Assembly (NCBI GenBank): GCA_017590115.1
Contig: JAGGNK010010337.1
Coordinates: 5,593,679 to 5,657,678, forward strand
DNA: 64,000 nt
Origin: Montifringilla adamsi
Lineage: Eukaryota; Chordata; Aves; Passeriformes; Passeridae
Direction: 5' to 3'
Of the stretch, positions 1 through 13,300 are shown piece after piece. The translations under genes and the position numbers were made by a program. The notes beneath the pieces are model-generated. The model saw nothing but the letters and a program-made list of their open reading frames with translations, did not search any database and had not been told where the DNA came from. Numbering within the stretch: position 1 is the stretch's first letter; every line of letters starts with the position of its first letter.

Positions 1-535
1 CATTCAGAGGGATCTGGACAAGATCAAGAAGTGGGAATCTTGTGAGATCCAGCAATGCCAGGTGCAAGGCCCTGCTCCTGAACTGGAACATGAAGAGATT
101 AGAGGGATGGAACACCTCTCCCATGAGGAAAGGCTGAGCAAGTTGGGGTTGCTCACCCTGGAGTGGACTCTGTGAAGACCTCACTGCAGTCTTTCAGTAT
201 TAAAAGGGGGCCTATAAGAAAGATGAGGGGATAGATTTTTTAGCAAGATCAGTTGCAATAGGACCAGGGATAATGGATTGAAACTAAAAGAGGGTCAGTG
301 CAGATTAGATATAAGGAAGAAGATTTTTACCATGTGGATGGTGCAACACTGGAACAGGTTTCCCAGAGAAAAATCTGTGGTGGATGCCCCATTCCTAGAA
401 ACATTCAAGGACATGTTGGACTGTGCTCTAAACAACCTGATCTAGTTGAAGACATTCCTGCTCATTGCAAGATAGATTGACTAGATGATTTTTAAAGGTC
501 CCTTCCAATCCAAACCATTCTATGATTCTATAGTC
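1..535 (+). repeat. CR1 LINE fragment, 3' end, cut by window edge
   Basis: The stretch reads like the 3' part of an avian CR1 retrotransposon in plus orientation. It begins in the region resembling the consensus 'gatctggaca' and 'gcaaggccctgctcctgaac', and ends with the diagnostic CR1 tail 'aaggtcccttccaatccaaa' followed by repeated 'ttctatgattctata'. The 5' part lies outside the window. The internal sequence is diverged, with an ORF of only 60 codons, so this is an old non-autonomous fossil. Confidence 0.85.
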
Positions 536-3500
536 TAGGTAACACAGAAGATAAAGCTGCCACAGCTTTCTGTCTAACCACTTACAGCTGTGCTGAACCT
601 TTTGAGGTCACATAGCGAGGCTCAGGTGATAACAAATGGTTACAAGAATTGGTACCTTTGTTATCTGCAGGAACCTGTCCCTATTGCCCACCAAAGCACC
701 ACCTACAACACAAAACTCATTTCTAAGCTGTAATGTTAGGGGAGTCACTTAGATAGTCACCTCTGCACTGTCTGCAATTCATTTTGGTTTGTTTCATAAA
801 AAAACAGAAGAAATTACATGTTCCCTCTGAAGTGTGCTGGTACTGCTGGGATAGCTGGCTGGTATTGCTGGGATAGCACCCACTCAGCATAGCCACATGC
901 CTTTCTCCCCCAGACCAGCCAGTCCAGCCAACTGCACATCCGCTGGTTGTTCCTGCACTTTACTCTCTTTAGGGGGTTGCACACGTTCAGAGAGGAAAGA
1001 AACTGCGTTCAGCATCTCCCTTGCACGTCAGAGAAAGCAGCTGCAGAGCTGTGCACGCCAAGGGCAGGACCTGGCTTCTCCTGCACCACAGTGAACATCA
1101 GTCTCTTCCACCAAGTCATTACTCTGGTCCTTGGAGAAATTGTTCATGTGTATATGCACATCCTTGGCCCACAGGTATGGCCACTGACATAGCCAAGGGC
1201 AGCTCAACACCTCTGACAGCAGGGCTAGATGTGACTTCAGGAGCTGCTGACCCTTTACATCACCCAAAGCAAACATCAGGATGTGCTGGAAGGAGCACAG
1301 TACATTGAACACAACTCTGAGTCCCTGTCCTAGTTTCAGCACTCGTTTGCTGTACTTCTCTCTGGTACACCTGATACAATCTGTGCCTTTGTATTGAAGT
1401 ATCCTCTCTGTTATCTTTGAGCCCACCTGTACAGCTTGGGGGATGGGATTTATATGAAGCACCAGATCATACTAACCACTAACACTTCCTCAGAAACACT
1501 GCTCAACAAGGGACTGGGAAAGACTCAAGATCTTTTTAATCCCACTTCCATAGCAATTGGGAGCATTAAAGCAAAATAATGTTGGCTCTTTTCTTTTTTT
1601 TTTTTTTTTTTTAATCTTACCTTAATTTCACAGGAATACTGTTTTAGAGGTAGCAAGTAACATTGAGGAATGAGTCCCTGCCCAGTAACAGTGGCTTGGA
1701 ACTAGGTGATATTTTAGGTCCCTTCCAACTCAAACCCTTCTATAGGATTACAAGATTGCTCTCTTATGCAGCTTGAGTATCTGCCAGAATTTGGTTACAG
1801 CAACTTCATACAGATATGGGTGTATTTGCATCTCTGTTTCTTCCCTTTTGTGCTACTCTAAACAGAAACCTGCCTTGAACATGAGCTAGAAATTAATTGC
1901 CCATGGAGAAATCACAGAGCAGCAAAGCATGGGGGCTTTGATACTCGCTGAGCCTAGAGCACATTTGGGACGCAAATAAATTTCACTCATCTTGGGTCAT
2001 CAACACCAGTACAGAAGCTGGCAACTCCATCTCCTGACCATTAATAGGGAAGACAGAGGGTGATGGTTAAGTCTATCTTTGCTGTTATACCTAATGCAGC
2101 CTCATTTATCCAGAACTAATATATACCTGTTTGCTTGCTCAAAGCTGACCAACCACTTGGGAAGACATATGGCAGCACTAGGTGAGCCCTTTCTATTTTC
2201 ACCACGGTGAAAAAGATCAAGTTACCCACATTGGAAATAACCACAAAAGACAGTGAAGAACAAATAGCAAATTCCATAATATTGAAGGAACATAGCCCAA
2301 GTTGCAATGTAGGTCATCTCCATACTGATCTGTGAGTTTGAGAAACAGCTCCTTTAAAAAATGTATGAAACAAAGGAGGGGGGAGGAGGAGACTGTGTAC
2401 AGCAGAGAGACCCTTGCACCCAGAAAAATTCCATCACCCTACTTTAAATCTGCAGGCCAGCTCCTGATTTAACCTGGAGTTTCACATGTCACTACGAAAC
2501 TCTGGAAATGTTGCCTTTGCAGATATGCCAAACACAAGAACTGTTTTCAGTGAAGTCAGTATTTTTCCATATCTGCTATTGTAACTCTGCTGGCAGGCTG
2601 GGAGTAGCAAATCCTCCCTTATCTCCCTCCTCTCTAAGAGCATCTCTCTGTTTAAGTACCAGCTAACTTAGATCATACACGATCCCCCTTGGAAAGTGGA
2701 CAAAGAGGGGGGTGTAAGCAACAAACCACAGAAGGAGGTGGACTGTCATGCACAAGGAAAGTAGCAGGGATAAAGAGGTGACTAATGAACAGAAGGGGGT
2801 GCGTAAAATCCTACTTGGATTGACTCTCTGGAGAACAGCTGTTTCCTTGTAAACATCTTGCTAGCTGTCCAAACAAGAAGTTCAGACACAGAACAATAAA
2901 GGAGAGCACCCGGGTAGAAGCACTGAAGGCATGGGCTCACTCACTACCCTGCCAATTGCTCCAAGTGGCAGAAGTCAAAAGCCAGGGGAACATTAGCTAT
3001 ACATTTAACCCTGCATGTGCTGTGTTGCAGCAAACAGCCTGCAGAGACACCCTTCTCCATCTGTGAAGTCCTTCCCAGCCCTCCTTTCCCCCACTATTTC
3101 TGACACAACAGCAGAGCACATTACTTGACAAAAAGGAAATATCCTCATCAGAGCAAGGAGAAACAGCCACAAAGCCAAGAAATGAAAACACTGAACGTGG
3201 CAGCCCAGAAGGCCGAGAAAAGTTCTACCACTACGCTGGCAACAGTAACTTGGAAGTAGAGGGAGTTACACAAGAAAAAGTAAAAAGAGTCTTTTTATTA
3301 GTCCTCAGCACAACACAAGCTACACTGGCAGAAGCACTTCTATGCCAATACAACTGTGTCCGCACAGGACACTTGCCAGTACTGCAAGGTAGCTGTGGAG
3401 TGAGGAAGGAAACCAGCACAACTATGCCAGTAAACATTCCTAAGGCAGGCTGGTCACAGAGGACAGCTACCTGCAGTGCACAACAGCAAGGAGAGACATG

Positions 3501-3975
3501 CACCACTTTTGTCTGCTTCTTGATGCTTAAGGGGATCAAACATATATGTGTGCAGTCACAAACCTGTCCTATAAACCCTGTCCCCAAAATGCCACACAAC
3601 AGTTACAAGAGTACATTAAGATCACATGCATTTCTCCAGGACAGGAGGGGTCACTTCAAGGAAGGCAATAAGATAGTAGGACACAGTAAGTGACAACAGG
3701 GGAACCCTATATCCTGACCCTGGAGTGCAGTTTTGTACACTTCCATGTCCACCTCTGGCTCACCTACCTTGACTTTCAGACATTCTAGTCAATACAAACT
3801 GCATGTATCCTAGGAAATTAAATACCTATTTCTACTCAAAACAACTGCAGCAGCACAAAAAAGGTAAGCACAATGATACTCTCATAGTCAGAAATGACAA
3901 CAAGGAATTCCACATTTTAGACACAGTCCACAAGTTCACACAAAAGACCTGGTGCAGTCAGATTTGTTTTACCTT
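536..3975. other. Region downstream of MRPL23, no gene recognised
   Basis: This AT-moderate sequence lies beyond the inferred MRPL23 poly(A) site. It contains a short CR1 tail (1,675-1,757), a 19-base T run (about 1,594-1,612) and two open frames of 144-147 codons (1,028-1,462 minus and 3,250-3,693 plus) that resemble no family I know. No exon structure, RNA gene or promoter could be supported. Confidence 0.5.
1675..1757 (+). repeat. Short CR1 3' tail
   Basis: About 80 bases carry the CR1 terminal motif 'aggtcccttccaactcaaac' followed by 'ccttctataggatta'. Only the extreme 3' end survives, which is typical of 5'-truncated CR1 insertions. Confidence 0.7.
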
Positions 3976-3981
3976 TTTATT
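3976..3981 (-). terminator. MRPL23: Candidate MRPL23 polyadenylation signal
   Basis: TTTATT on the plus strand is AATAAA on the coding strand, 176 bases beyond the MRPL23 stop codon, giving a short 3' UTR of about 200 bases. Another TTTATT near 3,294 could serve a longer 3' UTR. The choice between them is an inference. Confidence 0.5.
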
Positions 3982-4156
3982 TCTTCAGGGCCGTTTTGTT
4001 GTAGTCATGTACAAACAGCCAGAAAAAAAGACATGCTAGCAAGGGCTGCTCAAGAATAAACATTCGGTCATTACAAGAAGAGAAGAGAAGACAAGAGTGG
4101 AAGTTGTGCTAATCAAAATCCCTCTGAGCATAAAAGAAAGCAGCTGGATTGTTGCA

Positions 4157-4321
4157 TCAAAGTCCAAACCAATCAGGGACTCCACCTCGTCTGGGGTCAC
4201 CTTCCTCCTTCAGCTTCTCTTTCTCCATGTATTTATCCCTGAAGTCATCGAAAGAGCGCGTTTCTGCATCTTGTTCTTTCTCTGGAAATAGGTTGGGAAA
4301 CTGAAAGGTTTGTCCTTGGCC
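4157..4321 (-). CDS. MRPL23: MRPL23 coding exon 5 (last)
   Basis: Fifty-four codons plus TGA follow the acceptor CCCTTTAG. It begins [18 protein letters not shown] and ends GGVPDWFGL, matching the C-terminal part of uL23m. The middle is highly charged ([13 protein letters not shown]). It starts in phase 0. Confidence 0.95.
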   Translation of the reverse strand, partial: GQGQTFQFPNLFPEKEQDAETRSFDDFRDKYMEKEKLKEEGDPRRGGVPDWFGL

Positions 4322-7300
4322 CTAAAGGGAAAAGAAATGGTCAGAGAAACATTCCAGCCTTCCTGCAGTTGCTATGATCTTAGGGTGAAACATCATGCTG
4401 AATTTTCAGCTAGTGCAGAATGGTACCTTGTGACCTCCCAAAATCTCTTTCCACCCATGTCCCCAAGATACACGTACATCCCTTCTCCTCAAAAGCTAAC
4501 TTTCAGCCTGTCCTCCTGTGTGCTACTTAAGATACTGACTTTTGATTTATTTTTTTTTAATAGATGAATGATCAGGAGATGGACATCTCTTCAAAGACTT
4601 TGAATCAACTCAGAGATGTTGTGTGAGTCATACAGTAAAAGCAAGATGAGCAAAATAAATGATGTTGTTAAAGCAACACCACCAGGGAAATACACAGTGG
4701 AGCAGGCATTCATTATGTTAACACTCAGGATATGAGTAGTGCTTGTAGTTGTTTAGATCTCAGCTAAGGATAAGAGAGAGCAGCCCTAGCAGCTGTTATT
4801 GGAGGGCGTAATGTGGGAATACAGAATAACAGATATCAGAGGTCTCTTATCAACAGACATAAAAACTATGGTGTAAAACAATTACAGTGGGAACAATCTG
4901 TCTAATATATCACTAATGAGATTAAAGTGATTACATCTGCATCAGTCATTCTGCCTAACAGACAAGTCATTTTAGTGAAACATCATCATCAGATCTATGT
5001 CTCCCACTTGGAAAATAAACATTTGCTTGGTCTCTGTCTTTTATCTAACAGCAGGAAACCATTTTTCTGTGGAAATGTACTATCCCATTAACATTACCTA
5101 CTTATTTTTAGTGGCATTTGCTCTAAGCATAACTTCATTAAACTCAACAATATCAGCCCTTCCATTCTGTATGGGACTTTGCATAATAAAATTTGTAACT
5201 GGTCTCCCATAACTCTAAAATGACTCTCTAAAACACTTACAAACATTACAATACATTAACTTCTTTGGCAGCATTCTGCATACAAAAATCTCAAGAAAAG
5301 CATTTAACTGCTTCAGATGAAAACAGGTGGGTTTGGCTTTTTTTCTGATCAGCCAGTCTTTAAATTTATGCAGTAAATAGAACCAAACAAGAGGCTCAGT
5401 TATGAAATGGTACCACAAAGGACATGAAAGGAGCATTCCCCAGCATACCTACTCTGCATTTTGGGATCAGAAATATGACATAAATAAATCCAACACAACC
5501 ATCACCACGTCCCTGACCCAGCTGAATGGCTGCTATGTTTTATTTAATCATATACACTCAACCTGGCAAATAACAGGTGTGAAAAAATCTAAACTTCATA
5601 TGCTTTGGAGAGAAAAAAGCATGTGTTATCCCAGATGAGATTATCCAGACTGGAATCTACAAAATACCAACTCTAACCAGCAATGCTCCGGTTGTTTTTG
5701 TAGTGCATACTTCTTGGGGGTTTCCTAAGAGCCTGACCATACTACAAAAACAACAAGGGAGCTTCTGTGTACATTGCTTTTTCCTTGATTCTAGCCTGGA
5801 TAAGCTCAACTGGAACATATCAAGGTTTTCCTTTCCATTGATGTACACTCTGGGATTTCAGCTCTTTTGTACCTTTATATTTCCAACAGGTATCCTCATA
5901 ATAGCTGTTCTTTGACAGCTAAAGCACAGTCCCATTTCATGGCACAGAAACTGGCCTTACCAGGGTCCTTGAGCAAGCCCAAAGCTGCAGCCTACTGAAC
6001 CTCTTCCTGCAGTAGGATCAGCAACAAGCACCCCTGAGGCCAAGCACTGCCCAGGATTTTAGCACACTGAAGCATTTGGAAAAGAATTTGCTAATATTAC
6101 AAACAATTGCTGTGTTTTAACTGCACTGTGGGCAGGTCACTCAGCCCTGCAGGAGCTACAGAACAGACAGGGCCCATACCAAAGACCTGTCTGCCCTGGA
6201 GAGGAAGCCATTTTAGTTAAACAAGTCAGAAAACAACTCAGGCTAACATGCTAGGCACACCACCTTCACTGAAAATCTGAGAACTATTTATATTGGTAAC
6301 AGTGTAGTAAGGGACTGTTCTTGTTATGCAGCTCTTTCCTTCTGGTATGCTTCCAGGACCAATGCATTTCCCTTATTGGAGAATGAAGGAAAGCTGTCCC
6401 TAAAGCATACTAACAACATCCACGGTAATTCACTAAGCATTGCAAAACAGTTATTATTTTAAAAAGAGGGAAGCAAACAAAAAAGATACGCACAGAGGCT
6501 GTAGCAAAACCAGACAAACCTTTAAGCTGTTTATCAAAGTGCTCACAGTTCCCATTTCAAGGCCGGTGGAAGTCAAATATTGAGCTGAAAATGTCAATCT
6601 GTATCTGGAGTCTTTTAATAAATCAAAATCAGCACAGACAAGTTGGCTCTTTCCAGTTCTTGTTTTGTGAAGAAATTCTGATTTTGGCTGGCAGCCAAAC
6701 ACGATTTGAAACAGCCAAGACATTACACCCTGAGAACTGAAGGTTGATAAATCTTAAGTAACAATACTCTGCAGTAATACTGCACTGTAAGGCTCTGGAG
6801 TGATGAAAGCTGTATGAAAAATAGCTGTTGTGCATGCTCAGTAGCTAGTTTTCAGAAGAAGCCTGTATCTTGGGTATTTCAAAATTTCAAAAATACCAAA
6901 AGGCATCAACTTACATAAAGGATTGTGAGTCTGTCCAGGCATATTTACACTCAATGCATCTTTCACATAATGCCAGAGGCTACTGAGGTTCAAGCTCATA
7001 TGCCACCTCCTTAAAAGAAAGCCTACCAAAGGGACAGAGGGATTGTCACTCCTTTACACAGTGCTGCTTTGCCTTAAACTTCTTCTTTGCAAAAGCTTTT
7101 CCTTCTATACAGCAACCATCTGACAACCATATGATAAATGCATCCTCAATGAAATCCTCGCTGAAAAAAAGCAAGCAATTTTTACCACGTTCATCAGGGT
7201 TTATCTGGTTTACAAATTGCTGGAACATGAAGTGCTGGCACTTCCAACCGGAAAGAAAGATTCTGCCTTACTTGAGAACCTTGCATTTGTCCACAGTTTT

Positions 7301-10300
7301 ACCTTTTGCAAGCTGTTTATCCCTTTAATTGCTGAATTACTAAAATAATCATAAGCTGAAGTAACCTCTAAAAAGGCTAGAACTTGCTTCTGCTTTAGAA
7401 CTTCTGCCAGCATAATTACCTTAGCTAGAAGCACAGAGAAAAGGGAAGAAGATAACACCACCTTTCTACTCAACACAGCTGTACTAAAAGAAAATCCTGT
7501 GAAAAAGACAGACACTGGAAAAAAAGTAATTTTGCTAGGATAATTCAGTCTGTCATGGAACTGGGTGGTGCACTGACAGCAAAAGATCTTTTTCACCAAT
7601 GTGAAGTGATCCCCTGATACTCTGGAATTTGTCAGGGTAAGCTCTACCACCATGTGTTCACCTCACTCTCAAGCGAAGCTTTATGATACTATTAAAAAAA
7701 GGAACAAAAAGCCCTAATCAAAGCAAGTCAGAGGTGGCACTGAACACCTAAAAAAATAAAGGCAACATGATGATTTTACACATTGCTCTTCTCAGTTTGG
7801 GGTCTTCCCACCGACCTTCCTTTTTCCTACAAATTCTGAGGTTATGCACAAGTGAGATGTGTGGTCTCACAAGTGTGTTCAGATAACAGAAACAAGACCC
7901 ATCAAACGGCTATTCCTCTAATCCTCAATTCAGCATTACCCAAAAGTAAAAGTTAATTGTATACAAGGCCTTATGAGGATTCATTTGTTAAATGCTAGTT
8001 ACATCCTTCACAATAAAAAGTGACCTAAGCATCAAACATTTATCTTCCCTTTAGATTTCAAGCCTTTGTCCTAAGAAAGAGTGAAAACACATCTTGTTCT
8101 TGGAGTCTGTGTAAGGAGTTATCACAGGAGTGGCACAGATTGCTTCCACTCATTTTAATGAGAGGTTAAGTGACCATAACTAAGCCTATGAAGTCAAGTG
8201 CTGGCCTTTCCACTGCTGAGCCTCACGTCAGAAAACTGCTGGAAGGATTATCCAGCATAAATTCACTTATACTTCTCTGACCTTCGAGTCCCCTGAAAAG
8301 TTTAGAAATGGAAGATCAGCACAGATATTACTGTGCAGCAATGATGCAGCAAACACCGATCATGTAAACAACTGTGAGATCTTCTGGTTATTTGGATAAT
8401 TGAAGCACTTACTACTGTCCTTCAGAATTAACAGAAAAGTGTTGTTTATCGTATTATTAACTACAAAAATGTTGGACTCCCAAAAGCACGGGATTCAGTC
8501 CAGCAGTAGCAGCACATGCAGCTAAGTTTAATAATCCAGGGCATTTGAACAATTCCCCTACTGCTGCAGTGGTAACATCTGATGCTAAAACGTATGGCAA
8601 AACAGCACAGAAAGCAACTTCAAAAATCCACTCAGGAACAACACTGTATATGGATCATCCAAGTTTCCTGTGAATTCAAAAGAAAACTGCTGTCACATCT
8701 GATGTGCAAATAGGCTAACTACTGTGAATGTACAGGATACTCTAAACAGGGGTTGAGGAGAAAGCATTTGCAAAAATGTTCCCACCGGTGCCATCATTCA
8801 AGCAGCTAAATAGGTGTTAGTCCTAACGCTGACAAGGTCAGACTCCTTTTTACAGCCATCTCCACTCAATTTCTCAAAACAGGTTTAATTAAAAATAGGT
8901 CTGGATTCCAGAGGCTTGTCTACAGTTGTGCTCCCACGGGTACTAACACCTGTTAAGCTAAACCAGTGAGAACACTGAAGGAGGAGAAGGAGGGGATGTT
9001 GGTTTTTTTTAATTCCCCTGATGTTAAGGCAACTGCAAAGTTTCCCACTGGTTTTCTTTTCTTCTTTGATTTTCATTATAATAATTATAGCTGTATTGGA
9101 GTAAGGAGAAAAGCTGCTGTATTACATATATTTTATCTCGTTTGCAAAGATATAAAACTTGGGTTTAATTTAAAAAATAGAACAGTGTAGAAAAGTAGCA
9201 TTTGATACACAGGGCCATAAGTCTCTAACTTAAACCTTTCTCACCACATTCCAAAAGGGGAAAAAAGGCAAGCAGGCTCTGGAATGGCAAGATAATGTTG
9301 ATCCACAGCCTTCTATGATTTGAGGTATTTTTTTAGTGTGAAAATATTATGCTTGGACAGATCACTTATTTGTCCAGTTACCGCCTGAGAATAAAGTAAA
9401 CAGCTCTGAATCTCCAAGAAATAGTGTTTGGAAAAGAAAGGACAACAATGCTTACATGTGGAACAGCTGGGGCACTAGTCTGACACCTAAGGGCATGTTG
9501 ACTATGACTTCATACACCTTCCACCTTTGAGACACTTGCAGTAAGTCAAAGGATGTGTGTGTTGCGCTGGGACACATAAGGTGATGGTTTATGAAGCAGA
9601 GAAACAAAACTGCTCATGAGAATGAGCCCAATTTCATTCAGGTAAACTGCACCACAGCTGCAATGTCACACTGGAAAGAGCAATACTTCCACCTAGTGGG
9701 CAACAGAAAGATCAACCCAAGAGCTTCCAAAAATACATTCGTATTTTTCCAGTCATAAGCAGTTTTAACTTGAAGCTGGATTAATGAGAGAAAACACAGC
9801 TGGTAAAAATGGTGGGAAAGCCCAGCTACTCTGACTCATGGCAGTTGCAAACTAGTTCTCATGAAAATAAGGATTTTACAGTGGTTACCAAAGACTTTCC
9901 TAAATTAGGCAGATAGTAACAATGGACTGCATGGGGCCTGTAATGGCCTGATCACACCATGAATGAGAACGAAGGCAAACCCTTTAGATTCAGAAATTAC
10001 TCTGGGTTTCTGGCTTCACCCACTGTTTCAAGCTGGTGTGAACACAGAGCTGGGAGCTCATTGTCTGAGACATCAGAGCTAGTGATGAAAAGCAACAAAC
10101 AAAAGTAAAAAGAGAAAGGGGAAGGAATAAAGAAACCTAAATGTTAATGGAATTAACAGACCACGACAACAATAGGAAAAAAAAACAGACCAAAGAGACC
10201 AGGAATGAGATGAGGAAAAAACATAGACACCAAGCTTCACTGGCAAGAGTTTAGCAAATGGTCAGGATTCCCTCCCTTGACCTTGATGAAAAACACCACC

Positions 10301-13300
10301 AAAAAGTGTCCCCCGACCCTGTCCATGGAAGAGATGGAAAACAGGACATTCCTTAACAACTTATTATGCTAACTATAGTGTAAGACAACAAGGGACTCTT
10401 GCTGTCCCATGTACTATGAGAGCTCAGCCACAGTGAACAGGGCTCTGTGCATTGCCCGGAAGACAAAATGGGAGGCCGGAGAACAACCAAACTACTCCTG
10501 TGCACCTGCCTCCAATACCAAGCTAGTTTAGGTAAATCTCCACACCTGGGCTGACCAACCCTGAAGGTTATGGCAACTATTCTAGGATGAGAGGCTGAAT
10601 GTGAAATAAATGTACAAAGGCACTGCCTTAAACCTCTTGCTCCAACAGAGCAGCAGCATTCTGCTTCCCACTCCTTCCCCCTGAGTAACTATGGGTTGCA
10701 GACTACTCCTTCTTACCTCAGCAGACATAGGACACAAGACTGCATTACAGTGAAATAAAATTTGAACTGCAGTTCACCAGAGACCTATGTCTGCTTCAGT
10801 CTTGGGAAACAAGTTTCTAAAAGCAAGGAAGTCACTAGCAGGAGGCTGTGGCAATGGAAAGTGCCTGCAACTACCTACTAAAAGGAACAACACTCAGAGA
10901 AAGCAACTTGTGAGATAAAACATCATCAATTCAAGCATTCACTTCCTAATCATACAGTCCTGCTTTCCAGCAAATAAAAACCTAGCACAGACAGTCCAGG
11001 TGGGAGAATTTGCTCACCAAAGCAAACTCTTCCTTGAAAAAGCAATGTGTGTTTTAGCCATAGTAATGTAAAATCCTCACAGAGATGAGGCTGTCTTTAA
11101 CTTCAGCAGAGTAAATCAAAGTAACTCCTCATCTAAATGTAACTGTTACTTTTTAGTAACACTGCACTTTACATATCTCTTAAATTAGGTAAGGGCTGTC
11201 TAGAAAAACACTCCATCCTTACTTTTCTTTCTAGTCCCCTTCCCAGAAGGGGCTTAGAAAAAAACTTCTAAGCATATTTAAACTTTGAAATATTAAAAAT
11301 CAGACTTCCCATTGTTTGTGCCTCTTGAGTTTGACCCCAAGTCCATATGAAAGCTTAGCCAGTGTTTAGGGTCAGAGTGTTCCTCCAACACTGAATCCTT
11401 GTCCCAAGACAGAGTTAACAGTGACGTTATGTTGCCAACTGCAATTTTGAGCTTATGGTTTCACAACCATAAATACCATCCCTTTAATGTCATTTTGGTA
11501 TGTGAAGGGGTTTTCTGTCACTGGTTGCACTTCTTTTTTGCATAAAGACAGGTAAGCCTGACAGAAGTTTAAACTATAAATTGGTCCTGCTATGAAAGAA
11601 ATTTACAAGAACATGAAGCTCCTTTTCCACTGGCCAACCAATGTATGTTTCAGAGTCCAGTTCAGCCACAAAGCAAACTTGTTTAGACATGACTAAAGGC
11701 TCTCCAAGGAATAAGCCCTAGTCTTCTCTGAAATTCAAAGACCTTTAATAAGAAGTTCCCTACCCTCACAATATATTCTTTCACTTACTGGACATTTCAG
11801 CAATCAACCACACAAGTTGTGAACCTTCCAGCACACAGAGTACAGGGTCAGCATGAAACTCTCTGGCAAAGCAGCACCCTATGACATCAGTCCACAACCT
11901 ACAGACAGACCTCAAACCAACATGGGACTTATTTTGTTTGAATTTGATCTTTAGATCAAGTCATTTAAATCTCTTTACATTCTGGAATGTGTTAAAGAAA
12001 CTTTCACTATTACAGGATTGGCAGAAACATTCAGCCAGCCAGGACAACTCACTGGCCATTACTTTCAGCTGGCTGGTTAACAGTTCCTTCCTCTTTCCTC
12101 CCAAGTGTCCATGTTAACTCACCAGCTGTACATAGGCAACCTTGTAATCTGGCTTCTTCACTCTTTGATTCCTGTGATTCCTCTTGTTGTTTGCACCTGT
12201 AGGAATGAAGAAAATCCCACCTTTTACTTCCCAGGACTTCTGAATGCCCCAAAGTGAGGCCAAGCTGAAGGAGGGACTTAGCCATCTCCGATTTCTTAAG
12301 AGGAATACTCTTCCTTCACTACCAGCACAGGACCACAATTATTAAAGGGCACTGAAACTGGCGGACACTGTTCTCCTTGTTTACAAGGAGGGAAAGAAGG
12401 CATCACCAGCCTGCTGCCACTGTGCCTTCACACACAAAGTCTGAAAAGAAGCTAGGAGAAGTCTCCCAAGTAGGGGCCAAGGGTGATAAACTGCTCTCCA
12501 AACATCCACAGCTTAAGGAAGACAATGAGAAAATTACCACTAAGTAGCCTTAACCTTGACAATTTTTACTATTCAGCTGACGAGCTGGATGTACTGTTTA
12601 TACACCAGGATATCATATTCCACATCCAAACAAACTAAAGCACCTCAACCTTTTCCAGCCATGCTGGTCACAACTGAAGTGGGAAGTACAACTCACCCCT
12701 ACATGTTAGGCAGACACTAAAGCTCTCAGATTATTAGGAGTTCTAACCCTCTTTAATCCCTGACTATATACCATCACCTAAAATTAGCAAAGGGGGACAA
12801 AATGGTTATAAGAACAAGCATAAGTATTTTTCAGTGCTGTTAGGAAGTACATGTGTTTGGTATTCATGACTTAATTTAATTCTGGTTTTCACATGAGCAT
12901 ATTACAGATGATACTTCCAGGGTTTTTCTTCCTTTGTAAGTTAAAGAGTTTTACAACCTTATTTTGAAGCTTTTTCTTTTATCCTCCATTTTTCACTACT
13001 ACAGGGTCCTTTTTCCTATTCCTTTTAAAATCATCCTTTATCTTAGCATCATAAACAGACAATTCCTTTCATAGAGTCACTACATGAAAAATGAAAAACC
13101 CAGCCATCAAAGACGTCTTAACCAACAAGTCACTCACCACCCAGTAATTACATTGCCTGGTAATCAAAAATGTAAATTAACATTAAAAAAAAAAAGAAAA
13201 ATATTCCTAACTGCAGTCACAGAAGCTCTGGGGAAGGAAGCATTCATATGTAAAGGTGACATTATCTAAATTTATCTTATTTGAGTTAGAGATGAGTCCC

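Noticed and set aside
3250..3693. 147-codon plus-strand frame
   Set aside because: No recognisable domain, and an overlapping 122-codon frame on the opposite strand; most likely chance.
9680..9706. CTCF-like string 'ccacctagtgggca'
   Set aside because: It has several mismatches to the core motif when aligned without gaps, so it is not listed as a site.
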